Source: Hyphomonadaceae bacterium
GTDB taxonomy: Bacteria > Pseudomonadota > Alphaproteobacteria > Caulobacterales > Hyphomonadaceae
DNA length: 64,000 nt
Reading direction: 5' to 3'
Assembly: GCA_028285145.1 (NCBI GenBank)
Contig: JANQQC010000017.1
Span: 25,551 to 89,550 of the forward strand
The translations under genes were made by a program, and so were the position numbers. Below are positions 24,788 through 33,373 of this stretch, in pieces. The notes under the pieces are model-generated. The model did no database searches. It saw nothing but the letters and a program-made list of their open reading frames with translations, and was not told the origin of the DNA. The first letter of the stretch is position 1. Every line of letters starts with the position of its first letter.

Positions 24788-25894
24788 CTAGTCCCCAACG
24801 TATCGCAGACGGCCATTCTCATAGGCCGCCCGGCAGTCGAGCGCGTCGCGGCGGGTATCCTTGGGATCAAGCTTGGCGGCGCTTGCGGCCCCTTCAAAGC
24901 GAGGGTCATCACACTCGCCGTCGCGCGCCCAGTTGCTGCTATTGTCACCAAAATTGATCGTGGCTGCGGGGCGCGCAGGTGGAAGTGTCGTGTCGGAAAT
25001 GCCAGCCGCCACAGTCACGCCGCCGTTCGCGAACGCGGCACGGCAGTCATCCGCATCGCGGCCAACATCACTCGCCAGCCGCTTGGCCGCGGCATTCGGG
25101 CCGTCAAACCGTGGATCATCGCACTCGCCATCGCGCGCCCAGCGGCTGGAATTGTCGCCAAAGTCGAGGCCTCCGGGCACGTCAACCGTGCCGCCGCTGG
25201 TGCTGCTCCCTTCCTCTGGTACTGCATCATCAATGGTGCGCAGGCGAATATCGCCAGCCTCGAAAGCCGTCATGCAGTCTGTGGCATCCCGCATCAGGTC
25301 GTCATCCAAGAGGATGGTATCCGTCATTCCGGGGCCGATGAAACGTGGATCGTCACACTCACCGTCATTCGCCCAGGCTCCCTCATCGGTTCCGAAATCA
25401 ACACCGGAGGATGAAAGGTTTGTGGCGGGTTCCGGCGCTGGCGACGGGGCATCGGTCAGGAGATAGATCGTGCCGGCTTCGAAGGCTGTCCGGCAGTCTG
25501 TGGCGTCCCGGCGGCGGTCGGCCGGCAGCAGGGTTGTGCTGGTCATGCCGTCCCCACCAAAGCGCGGATCATCGCACTCGCCGTCGTTCGCCCATGTGCT
25601 GGAATCGTCACCGAAATCGATCCCGCTGGCCGACACCACCTGCGCCTCGGGCGCGAGACGGATGGTTCCGGCTTCGAAAGCCGCCCGGCAATCGGTGGCA
25701 TCGTGGAAACGATCGGCCTCAACCAGAGGCGTACTCGTCATCCCATCGCCGATGAAGCGGGGGTCATCACACTCCCCGTCATTTGCCCATTCACTCGTAT
25801 CGTCACCGAACATGACCGGCTTTTCCGCAACTTGTGCGACGGCCGGCCATGCGGCCAGGCCGATGACGGCGCTCACCAACACTCTCGAAATCAT
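24788..25894 (-). CDS. Secreted protein of five tandem Cys/Asp-rich repeats
   Basis: A 368-residue protein with a signal peptide (cleavage near WPAVAQ) and five tandem repeats of about 60-75 residues that fill the rest. Each begins (hydrophobic)-x-FGD(D/N)xSxWAxDGECDDPRF and ends with DA(T/D/L)DCRxAFExGx(I/V). Every repeat holds exactly two cysteines, so one disulfide per repeat is likely, and a DGECDD cluster that could bind Ca2+. Linkers are rich in Ala, Pro and Ser. I chose ATG 25894, with AGGGG about 10 nt upstream. I know no function; similar motifs appear in hypothetical proteins and protease-linked proteins of alphaproteobacteria (from memory). Confidence 0.75.
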   Translation of the reverse strand: MISRVLVSAVIGLAAWPAVAQVAEKPVMFGDDTSEWANDGECDDPRFIGDGMTSTPLVEADRFHDATDCRAAFEAGTIRLAPEAQVVSASGIDFGDDSSTWANDGECDDPRFGGDGMTSTTLLPADRRRDATDCRTAFEAGTIYLLTDAPSPAPEPATNLSSSGVDFGTDEGAWANDGECDDPRFIGPGMTDTILLDDDLMRDATDCMTAFEAGDIRLRTIDDAVPEEGSSTSGGTVDVPGGLDFGDNSSRWARDGECDDPRFDGPNAAAKRLASDVGRDADDCRAAFANGGVTVAAGISDTTLPPARPAATINFGDNSSNWARDGECDDPRFEGAASAAKLDPKDTRRDALDCRAAYENGRLRYVGD

Positions 25895-25979
25895 GCCAAA
25901 ATCCCCTCTGGCTGTCTGTCCCAAGCGTATTGGGCCAGAGTCCAGTGGCGAAATCTAGACAGAATCTTGCGGCAGATGC

Positions 25980-26435
25980 CTAGTTGTAGATGACCGAAAT
26001 GGCTTCAGCCACACAGGCCGGGCGTTCCTGACCTTCGATTTCGATGGTGGATTCCACGATCATCTGCTTGCCGCCGGCTTTCGGCGCGACCGATTTCATG
26101 GCCTGACGAAGGCGTACTTTTGATCCGACAGGCACCATATTGGTGAAGCGCACCTTGTCTGAGCCGTAATTGATGCCTCGTGTCACGCCTTCAACGCGCA
26201 GAACTTCGGCGCTCAGCATCGGCAGGAGGGACAGGGTGAGATAGCCATGTGCAATCGGTGCGCCCATCTCCTTGGTGGCGCGCTCAACGTCAACATGGAT
26301 CCATTGATGGTCGCCGGTCGCATCGGCGAACAGATTCACCCGGTCTTGATCGATCACGTGCCAGTCCGACACACCAATCTCCTGTCCGACCAGGCTTTCC
26401 AGTTCGTCGTATTGCACTTTGCGCGGCTCAGCCAT
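25980..26435 (-). CDS. MaoC family dehydratase ((R)-specific enoyl-CoA hydratase)
   Basis: A 151-residue hotdog-fold hydratase. The hydratase-2 motif is visible as FADATGDHQWIHVD followed by GAPIAHGYLTLSLLP, which holds the catalytic Asp and His. NodN-type/PhaJ-like proteins of this kind hydrate enoyl-CoA to (R)-3-hydroxyacyl-CoA. TAGGAGGACACGCG gives a strong ribosome site before the ATG. It lies downstream of the acyl-CoA ligase's 5' neighbourhood on the same strand (82-nt gap), in a group of acyl-CoA genes. Confidence 0.9.
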   Translation of the reverse strand: MAEPRKVQYDELESLVGQEIGVSDWHVIDQDRVNLFADATGDHQWIHVDVERATKEMGAPIAHGYLTLSLLPMLSAEVLRVEGVTRGINYGSDKVRFTNMVPVGSKVRLRQAMKSVAPKAGGKQMIVESTIEIEGQERPACVAEAISVIYN

Positions 26436-26516
26436 CGCGTGTCCTCCTAGTTTGTGTCTGTTGCCCGCATTAAAGACGGGCTCGCTGGTGGCGCAAGGGG
26501 CGCCGTTACGTTCGGC

Positions 26517-28067
26517 CTAAACGATGCGGCTATTCTTCTCGCCCCAATAACGATCGCGGATCAGGCGCTTATAGAGCTTGCCGGTCGGATGACGCGGCAG
26601 TTCCGGATCGAAATCGATGCTCTTGGGGCATTTCAGTTTCGATAGATGAGCGCGGCAATGCTCCATCAGTTCTTCGGCGAGGGCCTCGTCCGATGCGATG
26701 CCTTCCATGGGCTGAACGACGGCCTTCACCGCTTCCCCGAAGTCGGGATCCGGCACGCCGATGACGGCGCAGTCGGCGACCTTCGGATGCGTGATCAGCA
26801 CATTCTCGGTTTCCTGCGGATAGATGTTCACCCCGCCGGAAATGATCATGAATGCCTTGCGATCCGTCAAGTAGAGATACCCATCCTCGTCGACCTTTCC
26901 GACATCGCCAAGCGAGGACCAGTCTTCATGCTCGGCGTGGCGCGCCCCGGCGGTTTTCTCTTCATCATTGTGATAGGTCGGCGGGACCGTGCCGCCGAAA
27001 TAGATCTGGCCTTCCTCGCCCACGGGAAGCTCCTCACCGTCTTCACCGCAAATGTGAAGCTCGCCCCAGATTGGCCGGCCAACCGTGCCCTTATGCGTCA
27101 GCCACTCCGGAGACTTTGCCCAAGTCATCCCGTTGCCCTCGGACCCGGCATAATATTCGTCAATGATCGGTCCCCACCATTCGATCATCTGTTCCTTCAC
27201 CGGGATCGGGCACGGCGCAGCGGCATGGATGGCGAATTCCAGACTTGAGACGTCATATTCAGCACGGGCCTCTTCCGGCAGTTTCAGCATACGGACGAAC
27301 ATGGTCGGCACGACCTGTGTGTGGGTCACCTTGTGTTTCTCGACCTGCCGCAGGAAATCTTCCGGATCGAACTTCTCCATGATGATGAGCGTTGCCCCAA
27401 ACCGGGTGAACGCGCCGCACCATCTCAGCGGAGCCGCATGATAGAGCGGGGCCGGAGAGAGATAGATCGAGTTCTCGTCCGCGCCAGCGAGGCCCTTCGC
27501 GATCTGGTTCAGAACATTGTCTTCATCGATCGCCCGGTCTGGCACAAACGGCGCGCGAATGCCTTTCGGTCGGCCCGTCGTGCCAGACGAGTAGAGCATG
27601 TCCGCGCCATGCATTTCGTCCGGGATAGGTGTCGTCGGGAAGCGCTCACGCTGGGTCTCAAGTGCGGTGAACCCTTCTATTTCACCATCGATCGACCAGC
27701 CATCCTTCAGACCGGTTAGCTGCTTGGCTTCAATGGCAGTTGCCCCAAGCTGCGCGCTGGCGATGAGGAGCTTCGAGCCGGAGTCCTGAATAATGTACTC
27801 GACTTCAGGTGCCGTCAGCCGTGAAGAGATGCAGGTCACATAGAGCCCCGAGCGCATGGCGGCCCAGTAGATTTCGAGATAGCGGGCGGAGTTTTCCGCA
27901 AACAGGGCGAACGTCTCGCCGGGCTGTAGTCCGGCTTCCCGTAAGGCGTGGGCGGTCTGGTTGGACCGCTCATCAAGCTGCTTGAAGGTGACCGTCTCGC
28001 CGGAGCCCGCCATGATGTAGGCGGCCTTGTCCGGATGGCTTTTCGCGAAATGGCTCGGATGCATCAA
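26517..28067 (-). CDS. Acyl-CoA synthetase (AMP-forming)
   Basis: A 516-residue ANL-superfamily enzyme converting a carboxylic acid, ATP and CoA to acyl-CoA, AMP and PPi. The P-loop reads LYSSGTTGRPKG (about 163-174). Further motifs are GSEGNGMTWA, the hinge-preceding YLYLTDRKAFMIISGG and the C-terminal catalytic lysine in PTGKLYKRLIRD. The overall pattern is fatty-acyl ligase-like (FadD-type). The start is ATG 28067 or 28064. It is near a MaoC hydratase, a desaturase-family protein and a crotonase; the acyl substrate is unknown. Confidence 0.92.
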   Translation of the reverse strand: MMHPSHFAKSHPDKAAYIMAGSGETVTFKQLDERSNQTAHALREAGLQPGETFALFAENSARYLEIYWAAMRSGLYVTCISSRLTAPEVEYIIQDSGSKLLIASAQLGATAIEAKQLTGLKDGWSIDGEIEGFTALETQRERFPTTPIPDEMHGADMLYSSGTTGRPKGIRAPFVPDRAIDEDNVLNQIAKGLAGADENSIYLSPAPLYHAAPLRWCGAFTRFGATLIIMEKFDPEDFLRQVEKHKVTHTQVVPTMFVRMLKLPEEARAEYDVSSLEFAIHAAAPCPIPVKEQMIEWWGPIIDEYYAGSEGNGMTWAKSPEWLTHKGTVGRPIWGELHICGEDGEELPVGEEGQIYFGGTVPPTYHNDEEKTAGARHAEHEDWSSLGDVGKVDEDGYLYLTDRKAFMIISGGVNIYPQETENVLITHPKVADCAVIGVPDPDFGEAVKAVVQPMEGIASDEALAEELMEHCRAHLSKLKCPKSIDFDPELPRHPTGKLYKRLIRDRYWGEKNSRIV

Positions 28068-28166
28068 ATATCTCCCAACAGTCGCCTGTTATTGGCGGCT
28101 TTTCTTCAGATTATTTGATAACGCCTTGGGCGCGGGCGTCCACGGGCGACGCTAAGGAAACGTCGC

Positions 28167-28676
28167 TCATTTTCCGTCGTCGCCAAGGGCTTTCAATCGC
28201 TGGCGAATGTACTTCGCCGCAGAGCGGTAATGGCTGGGTCCCGATGCCTCCGCGAAGCGGCCTGTGGTCCAGTGATTGTACGCGCCCTTCATCGGGCCTT
28301 CGTAGAGTTCCTTTTGGCCGAGACTTTCGATCAGAGAGACGAGCTTGTCATGATTTGCCTGGAGAAGGTCGACTGCTTCATCCCAGCCGAGCCCCGCCTG
28401 ATCTTCACGCAGCTTGGCATTGTAGGCTTTCAGCTCATTCCACTTGTATCCCTTCGCCGGGAAGAAAACCTCGCGCCCGGCCTGACCATCGCGGTACCAA
28501 CCGAGGAACAACTCGATCCAGTGCGCGCGATGCGCGATGACGTCTTTTATTGATGTGTCTTCATCATCCTTGCGCAGAGCCGCCGCCTCTGGAACCTTTT
28601 CGAGCAGGTCCTGCAGTTTCCCATAGTCTTTGAGCGTGACGGTCAGAAGATCGGATTTCGTCGTGGCAGCTGGCAT
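28167..28676 (-). CDS. ClbS/DfsB family four-helix bundle protein
   Basis: A 169-residue cytosolic protein. The motif FPAKGYKWNELKAYN and the C-terminal KAYNHW-type stretch AYNHWTTGRF with SHYRSAAKYIRQRLK identify the ClbS/DfsB (DUF1706) family. ClbS protects E. coli from colibactin by hydrolysing its cyclopropane warhead; most homologues are uncharacterised. I chose ATG 28676, with GAGG upstream. A longer frame to 28766 would overlap the upstream desaturase gene. No genotoxin cluster is present here, so a defensive role is only a family-level hint. Confidence 0.85.
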   Translation of the reverse strand: MPAATTKSDLLTVTLKDYGKLQDLLEKVPEAAALRKDDEDTSIKDVIAHRAHWIELFLGWYRDGQAGREVFFPAKGYKWNELKAYNAKLREDQAGLGWDEAVDLLQANHDKLVSLIESLGQKELYEGPMKGAYNHWTTGRFAEASGPSHYRSAAKYIRQRLKALGDDGK

Positions 28677-28698
28677 GAAGACCTCACTTTCGTGCTCC

Positions 28699-29640
28699 TC
28701 ATATGGCGTCGTTTGCCTGCCTAGGAAGCCCTGCTTGTCCCGCCTGATCGGGATGTTCGTCGACAAAGGCCTGTTTCAGTTCAGCTGACCGATTGTGCAC
28801 GCCGTCCGGGCTCCATCCGGGTGCGTTTACGAGCCGGCCGATCCAGCGATCCGGGCGCAGGCCGTCGCTCGCGCAATCCCGCAATATGGCGGCGAACTCA
28901 TGATAGGCGACCGCAATGGGATTGTAGCTCTCCAGCGGCTTCACGATCCCATAGTCGCACGGATCGTCCTCGCGCTCGGGTACGAAACTGCCGAACATCT
29001 TGTCCCAAGTGATGAAGACACCCGCATAATTGGAGTCGAGATAGCGCGGATTGATGGCGTGATGCACGCGGTGATGAGAAGGGGTGTTGAACACGGCCTC
29101 GAACCAGCGCGGCATCCGGTCGATGGCTTCGGTATGAATCCAGAACTGGTAGAGCAGGTTCAGCCCGCCCGCAAAGAAGATGAAGGCGGGGTGGAAGCCG
29201 AGGATCACCATCGGGGCACCGACCAGGATGAGCCCGGTAAACGGCCCAACCCATGGCTGGCGCAGCGCCGTGGTCAGATTGTAATGTCGGCTGGAATGAT
29301 GGGTGACGTGCTCGGCCCAGAACCAGCGAACCCGGTGCGCGAAGCGGTGCTTCCAGTAATAGGTGAAATCATACAGCACGAAGACGATCAGAAAGCTCCA
29401 CCATGTCACTGGGATTTCGAGGAGCCGGTAGGGCCAGAATAACATCATCATCCACAGTGCGGCGAATCCGGTCGCCGTGTTCACCACCACATTGCCAAGC
29501 CCCATCGCCATGGATGTGATGGCATCTTTCGTCTCATAGCGGCCTTTCGCGCGGCCAGTCCTCACCGCCCACCATTCCCAGATGACGGACAGAACAAATA
29601 GTGGCGCGGCAAGTGTGGTGGGCGGTGGAAAATCGTACAT
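28699..29640 (-). CDS. Sterol desaturase / fatty acid hydroxylase superfamily membrane protein
   Basis: A 313-residue di-iron membrane oxygenase. All three histidine boxes are present: HRFAH (98-102), HVTHHSS (111-117) and HHRVHH (189-194). Membrane helices lie around 10-25, 45-70, 80-95 and 135-165. The superfamily hydroxylates or desaturates lipids and carotenoids; the substrate cannot be read. It lies 22 nt upstream of the ClbS/DfsB gene on the same strand. It has diverged from the copy at 62574-63728. Confidence 0.88.
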   Translation of the reverse strand: MYDFPPPTTLAAPLFVLSVIWEWWAVRTGRAKGRYETKDAITSMAMGLGNVVVNTATGFAALWMMMLFWPYRLLEIPVTWWSFLIVFVLYDFTYYWKHRFAHRVRWFWAEHVTHHSSRHYNLTTALRQPWVGPFTGLILVGAPMVILGFHPAFIFFAGGLNLLYQFWIHTEAIDRMPRWFEAVFNTPSHHRVHHAINPRYLDSNYAGVFITWDKMFGSFVPEREDDPCDYGIVKPLESYNPIAVAYHEFAAILRDCASDGLRPDRWIGRLVNAPGWSPDGVHNRSAELKQAFVDEHPDQAGQAGLPRQANDAI

Positions 29641-29753
29641 CGCGTCCTGATGACATGAGACCTTCCGTCAGAAAAGCGCATGGTACACCGCAGAGGCGCT
29701 TGACGACCCCAGCGTCATGCCCTGTGTGCTCTCATCAAATCAGGAGAATTCCC

Positions 29754-30659
29754 ATGGCCGAGATGAAAGCTTTTGAGCAGATCAAGCTGGAGAAGGATGG
29801 CGCAATCGCGACGCTGACCCTTCACCGCCCCGACAAGATGAACGCCTTCACCGGCAAGATGATGTACGAAATGATCGAGGCCTTCGATCTGACCGATGCC
29901 GATGACGAAGTTCGTGCTGTCATCGTGACCGGGTCCGGTGACCGGGCGTTTTGCGCCGGTGCCGATCTCTCCGAAGGCGCGAAGACATTCGATTATGAAG
30001 CGCGGGCTGAGAGCGGTGAGGTTGGCCGCACCTCGGCTGAGGATATGCAGCGTGACGGCGGCGGCCGGCTCACCCTGCGCATGTTCGACAGCCTCAAACC
30101 GATCATCGGTGCGATCAATGGCGCAGCCGTAGGCGTGGGCGTCACAATGCAGTTGCCCATGGATATCCGCATCGCGTCCGACAATGCGCGGTTCGGATTC
30201 GTCTTCAACCGCCGCGGCATCAATCCGGAAGCCGCTTCAAGCTGGTTCCTGCCGCGTCTTGTCGGCATCTCGAAGGCGCTGGAATGGTGCTATTCTGGCC
30301 GTGTCTTTCCGGCGCAGGAAGCTTTGGATGGAGGCCTAATCCGGTCGATCCACCCGCAGGCCGAGTTGATGAATGAAGCCCGCGCCATCGCGACTGAGAT
30401 CGCAGAGAACACCGCCGCAGTCTCCACCACGCTCAGCCGTCACATGATGTGGCGCATGCTGGGTGCGGCCCATCCGATGGAAGCGCACATTGTCGATTCA
30501 GCGGCGATATACTCGCGAGGCCAGTCGGCTGACGCGAAAGAGGGCGTGATGAGCTTCCTGGAAAAGCGCAACCCGACCTATCCTGTGAAGGTATCAGACG
30601 GCCTACCGGAATTCTGGCCGTGGTGGGACGAGCCCGAATTCAAGTGGATCGGGAAGTAG
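29754..30659 (+). CDS. Crotonase-family protein with non-canonical active site
   Basis: A 301-residue enoyl-CoA hydratase/isomerase-family protein with the N-terminal LHRPDKMNAF and oxyanion-hole segment AFCAGADLSEG. Where the canonical hydratase has its two Glu, this protein has Thr (AVGVGVTMQL) and Phe (RFGFVFNRRG). A Glu appears seven residues later in GINPEAASSW. Such R-G-x-x-P-E variants are known among crotonases, with various reactions. AGGAG lies 8 nt upstream of ATG 29754; the open frame extends to 29601 without support. It may act with the nearby acyl-CoA ligase and MaoC protein. Confidence 0.85.
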   Translation: MAEMKAFEQIKLEKDGAIATLTLHRPDKMNAFTGKMMYEMIEAFDLTDADDEVRAVIVTGSGDRAFCAGADLSEGAKTFDYEARAESGEVGRTSAEDMQRDGGGRLTLRMFDSLKPIIGAINGAAVGVGVTMQLPMDIRIASDNARFGFVFNRRGINPEAASSWFLPRLVGISKALEWCYSGRVFPAQEALDGGLIRSIHPQAELMNEARAIATEIAENTAAVSTTLSRHMMWRMLGAAHPMEAHIVDSAAIYSRGQSADAKEGVMSFLEKRNPTYPVKVSDGLPEFWPWWDEPEFKWIGK

Positions 30660-30662
30660 AAC

Positions 30663-31223
30663 TCACTGGCCCAGCTCCAGCGGTTGGCCAAGATCACGCA
30701 AGCGCGTGCAGCTCCACTCAAAGCCACCTGAGCAGGCTTGGCGGAGGAGGCGCGCGCCTTCAGTGCGATTGTGAGGAATCCCGGTGCCGGTGATCAGCAG
30801 GTTGCCAGCACCGGCGCATCCGCTGAGATCGCCCCGGTCGCAGCCGCGCTCGTAATAGTCGAACGAGACAGCGTAATCCTGATCAAGGCCGAGGCCCTTA
30901 TTGGCGAGATAGCCTAGCGCGCTGCAGCCTTCTCCAGCGCCGCCCTCGCAAGCAATGGCATACCAGCCAGCAGCCTTTGAGAAGTCCTGCGGGATGGTGT
31001 TCCCAATCCGGTAATTGTTTGCCGCAGCGAGACATCCGCGCATATCGCCGCCCTCGCAAGCGATCTGGAATTGCGTGTTTGCAGCAGGAACGTCGTTGCG
31101 GCGTTCAAACAGCAGGCCCTGACGGTAGGCTGACCGTGCCTCTGAAGATGCCGCATCAAGCTGCGCGGCGGCGGTGCCAGCAAGTGTGGACAGGACAATC
31201 AGCGCACAGGCGAGAAAACGCAT
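30663..31223 (-). CDS. Exported Sel1-like repeat protein, cysteine-rich
   Basis: A 186-residue protein with a signal peptide (AGTAAAQ, about residue 21) and four Sel1-like helix pairs. Each repeat carries paired cysteines, as in ACEGGDMRGCLAAANNY, ACEGGAGEGCSALGYL, GCDRGDLSGCAGAGNL and ACSGGFEWSCTRLRD. The spacing resembles the disulfide-stabilised Helicobacter cysteine-rich proteins (Hcp). It is probably periplasmic and mediates protein-protein contacts. It converges on the crotonase gene with a 3-nt gap. Confidence 0.8.
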   Translation of the reverse strand: MRFLACALIVLSTLAGTAAAQLDAASSEARSAYRQGLLFERRNDVPAANTQFQIACEGGDMRGCLAAANNYRIGNTIPQDFSKAAGWYAIACEGGAGEGCSALGYLANKGLGLDQDYAVSFDYYERGCDRGDLSGCAGAGNLLITGTGIPHNRTEGARLLRQACSGGFEWSCTRLRDLGQPLELGQ

Positions 31224-31355
31224 AGAAGGCTCCGGATAAAGACTGTCCTGTACCTAAGACCGAAAAGTCGACCTTTCCATGGCGCAGCTGGCATTGCGCT
31301 GGGCACATGACCGGGCCAAGCTAAGCTCGAAACAAAAAGAGTTTGGGAGAGTAAG

Positions 31356-32327
31356 ATGGCTGCAGTAGATCAGGTGCCGATCGGATCAGGTTTTCATGCA
31401 AAATCGACCGCCGCGGAAGTGATCGATGGGATCGATCTGAGTGGCAAGAACGTTGTTGTCACCGGCGGTTATTCGGGGATCGGTCTGGAAACGGTCCGCG
31501 CTCTTGCTGGTGCCGGAGCGAAAGTCACCGTTCCCGCCCGCCGTCCAGAAGCTGCGCAGGAAGCGCTCGCCAGCCTGTCCGGCGATATCGAAATCGCAGA
31601 GATGGACCTCGGCGACATTGCCAGCGTCCGGTCATTCGCCGCCGACTATGTGGCCAGTGGTCGGGCTTTGCATCTGCTGATCAACAATGCGGGCATCATG
31701 GCATGTCCTGAAACACGGGTCGGGCCGGGTTGGGAGTCCCAGTTCGGTGTGAACCATCTTGGGCACATGGCGCTTTATCTTGGGCTCGAGCCGGCACTTG
31801 TGAAGGCTGACTCGGCGCGCGTCGTCGCGCTGTCCTCAACGGCGCATATTCGCGGTGGCATCCTCTGGGACGATGTCCACTTCAAAAATACAGACTATGA
31901 AAAGTGGACGGCCTATGCGCAGGCCAAGTCGGCCAATGCGTTATTTGCCATCGGCGTCGATGAGCGTGGCAAGAATCATGGCATCCGCGCCTTCTCCGTC
32001 CATCCCGGTGGCATCTTTACTCCGCTCCAGCGCCATTTGCCGGATGAGGAGATGGTGGCGCTCGGCTGGAAGAATGCGGACGGGACCATTCCCGATGTCA
32101 TACAGGCAATGTTCAAGACACCGGAGCAAGGCGCTTCGACCACGGTCTGGGCGGCGACTTCGCCGCAACTCGAAGGTCGCGGCGGCGTCTATTGCGAGGA
32201 TGCAGACATTGCCCAGCTAGCCACGGATGACAGCCAGCCTTGGGAGCATGTTCGGCCCTGGGCCTGCGATCCTGAGGGCGCAGCAAAGCTCTGGGCAATG
32301 AGCGAGGAGATGCTGGCCAGAGTGTAA
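31356..32327 (+). CDS. Short-chain dehydrogenase/reductase (SDR)
   Basis: A 323-residue SDR of the retinol-dehydrogenase/WW-oxidoreductase type. The cofactor motif is VTGGYSGIGLE (TGxxxGIG), followed by NNAGIM. The catalytic residues appear in ALSSTAH (Ser) and YAQAKSANAL (Tyr and Lys in YxxxK). GGGAGAG precedes the ATG. NAD(P)-dependent oxidoreduction of an alcohol or ketone is expected. No operon partner is obvious; the next gene starts 98 nt on. Confidence 0.9.
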   Translation: MAAVDQVPIGSGFHAKSTAAEVIDGIDLSGKNVVVTGGYSGIGLETVRALAGAGAKVTVPARRPEAAQEALASLSGDIEIAEMDLGDIASVRSFAADYVASGRALHLLINNAGIMACPETRVGPGWESQFGVNHLGHMALYLGLEPALVKADSARVVALSSTAHIRGGILWDDVHFKNTDYEKWTAYAQAKSANALFAIGVDERGKNHGIRAFSVHPGGIFTPLQRHLPDEEMVALGWKNADGTIPDVIQAMFKTPEQGASTTVWAATSPQLEGRGGVYCEDADIAQLATDDSQPWEHVRPWACDPEGAAKLWAMSEEMLARV

Positions 32328-32425
32328 CGGTGGCTTCCGCTGATATGGACAATTCCTTAACAGGACGGGCTGAATCCGACCCGAGTTTTCACGCGACATG
32401 AAGGCTGTTTTGTTACGCAGCTTTC

Positions 32426-33328
32426 ATGAAACGCCGTTTGATCTCAAGAGTTCAGTCCTTCTTCGCGCCGGATGTACGGGCCACATCCGCGATCGGACCC
32501 TACATCCTGAGGACGACGGGGGTGGTCTGCGCGGCGATCGCGGTTATCGCCACAATCGAAGCCAGCCTGACCGATCAGCGCTACGTCTCGACAATCTTGA
32601 TCGGCATCTTTTGCGTGCTCCTCATCATGCCGCCGCTCAGCTATCTCAATGCGCACGTGCACATGCGGAACTACAAGCTTCGCGAACGCCTGCGGGAATC
32701 AATTCGCAAGGCCCGCCTTCAGCAGAGTGAGATGGAAGCGCGCAATGCCGAACTCGAAGAAGCCCGCCGTTTGCTGTCCGATGCCGCCAATAGCGATCCG
32801 CTGACAGGCCTCGCCAATCGCCGGCACTTCGACATTGTCCTGCAGGAGCGTTTTGACTCCGGCGAGCCTTTTGGCGTCATCGCGCTTGATCTCGATGCCT
32901 TCAAGCCCGTGAACGACATATACGGACACGAAGCTGGGGATACCGTTCTTCAAAACGTTGCCAAGCGCCTGAATGAGATCATGCAACCGCTCGACGGCCT
33001 GATCGGGCGGACCGGTGGTGACGAGTTTGTAATTCTCGTGAACGATATTGAGGAGCCCTTCCTCGCCGAGCTTGCCTCCCTGATGAAAATCGCGCTTGGC
33101 AAGCCGCACGTCTACAATGGAGACGAGCTTCGTGTGGGATCCAGTGTCGGTTACCGGATCGCCGATCTCGACTTCGATGAAGCAAGTGACGTGGTTGCCG
33201 CTGCCGATCGGGCGCTGCTCGAAGATAAGGAAAAATCGACAGAATTGGCGCTTGCCAACTCCGATAGAGATGGCGTCGTTCGTGGCTCTTTCCGGCGATC
33301 GGCAACGCGGCGCGCATCTGTCGGCTGA
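32426..33328 (+). CDS. Membrane-bound diguanylate cyclase (GGDEF)
   Basis: A 300-residue protein with two N-terminal membrane helices (about 22-45 and 52-70), a short coiled coil (about 80-120) and a GGDEF domain (about 122-280). The active-site motif GRTGGDEFVIL is intact and the domain opens SDPLTGLANRRHFD, so c-di-GMP synthesis is expected. The inhibitory site reads QPLD instead of RxxD, so product feedback may be lost. Monocistronic. With the TipF-like EAL protein, this is the second c-di-GMP protein in the window. Confidence 0.9.
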   Translation: MKRRLISRVQSFFAPDVRATSAIGPYILRTTGVVCAAIAVIATIEASLTDQRYVSTILIGIFCVLLIMPPLSYLNAHVHMRNYKLRERLRESIRKARLQQSEMEARNAELEEARRLLSDAANSDPLTGLANRRHFDIVLQERFDSGEPFGVIALDLDAFKPVNDIYGHEAGDTVLQNVAKRLNEIMQPLDGLIGRTGGDEFVILVNDIEEPFLAELASLMKIALGKPHVYNGDELRVGSSVGYRIADLDFDEASDVVAAADRALLEDKEKSTELALANSDRDGVVRGSFRRSATRRASVG

Positions 33329-33373
33329 TACGCGTCGCTTGACGCAAGGGCGAGCGCGGCTCAATGGGGCTGA

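Noticed and set aside
24290..25414. 374-codon plus-strand frame over the repeat protein and msrB
   Set aside because: It is a by-product of the tandem repeats and of MsrB on the other strand.
28146..28166. Hairpin GCGACG/CGTCGC after the DfsB-family gene as a terminator
   Set aside because: Only 6 bp with no T-run.
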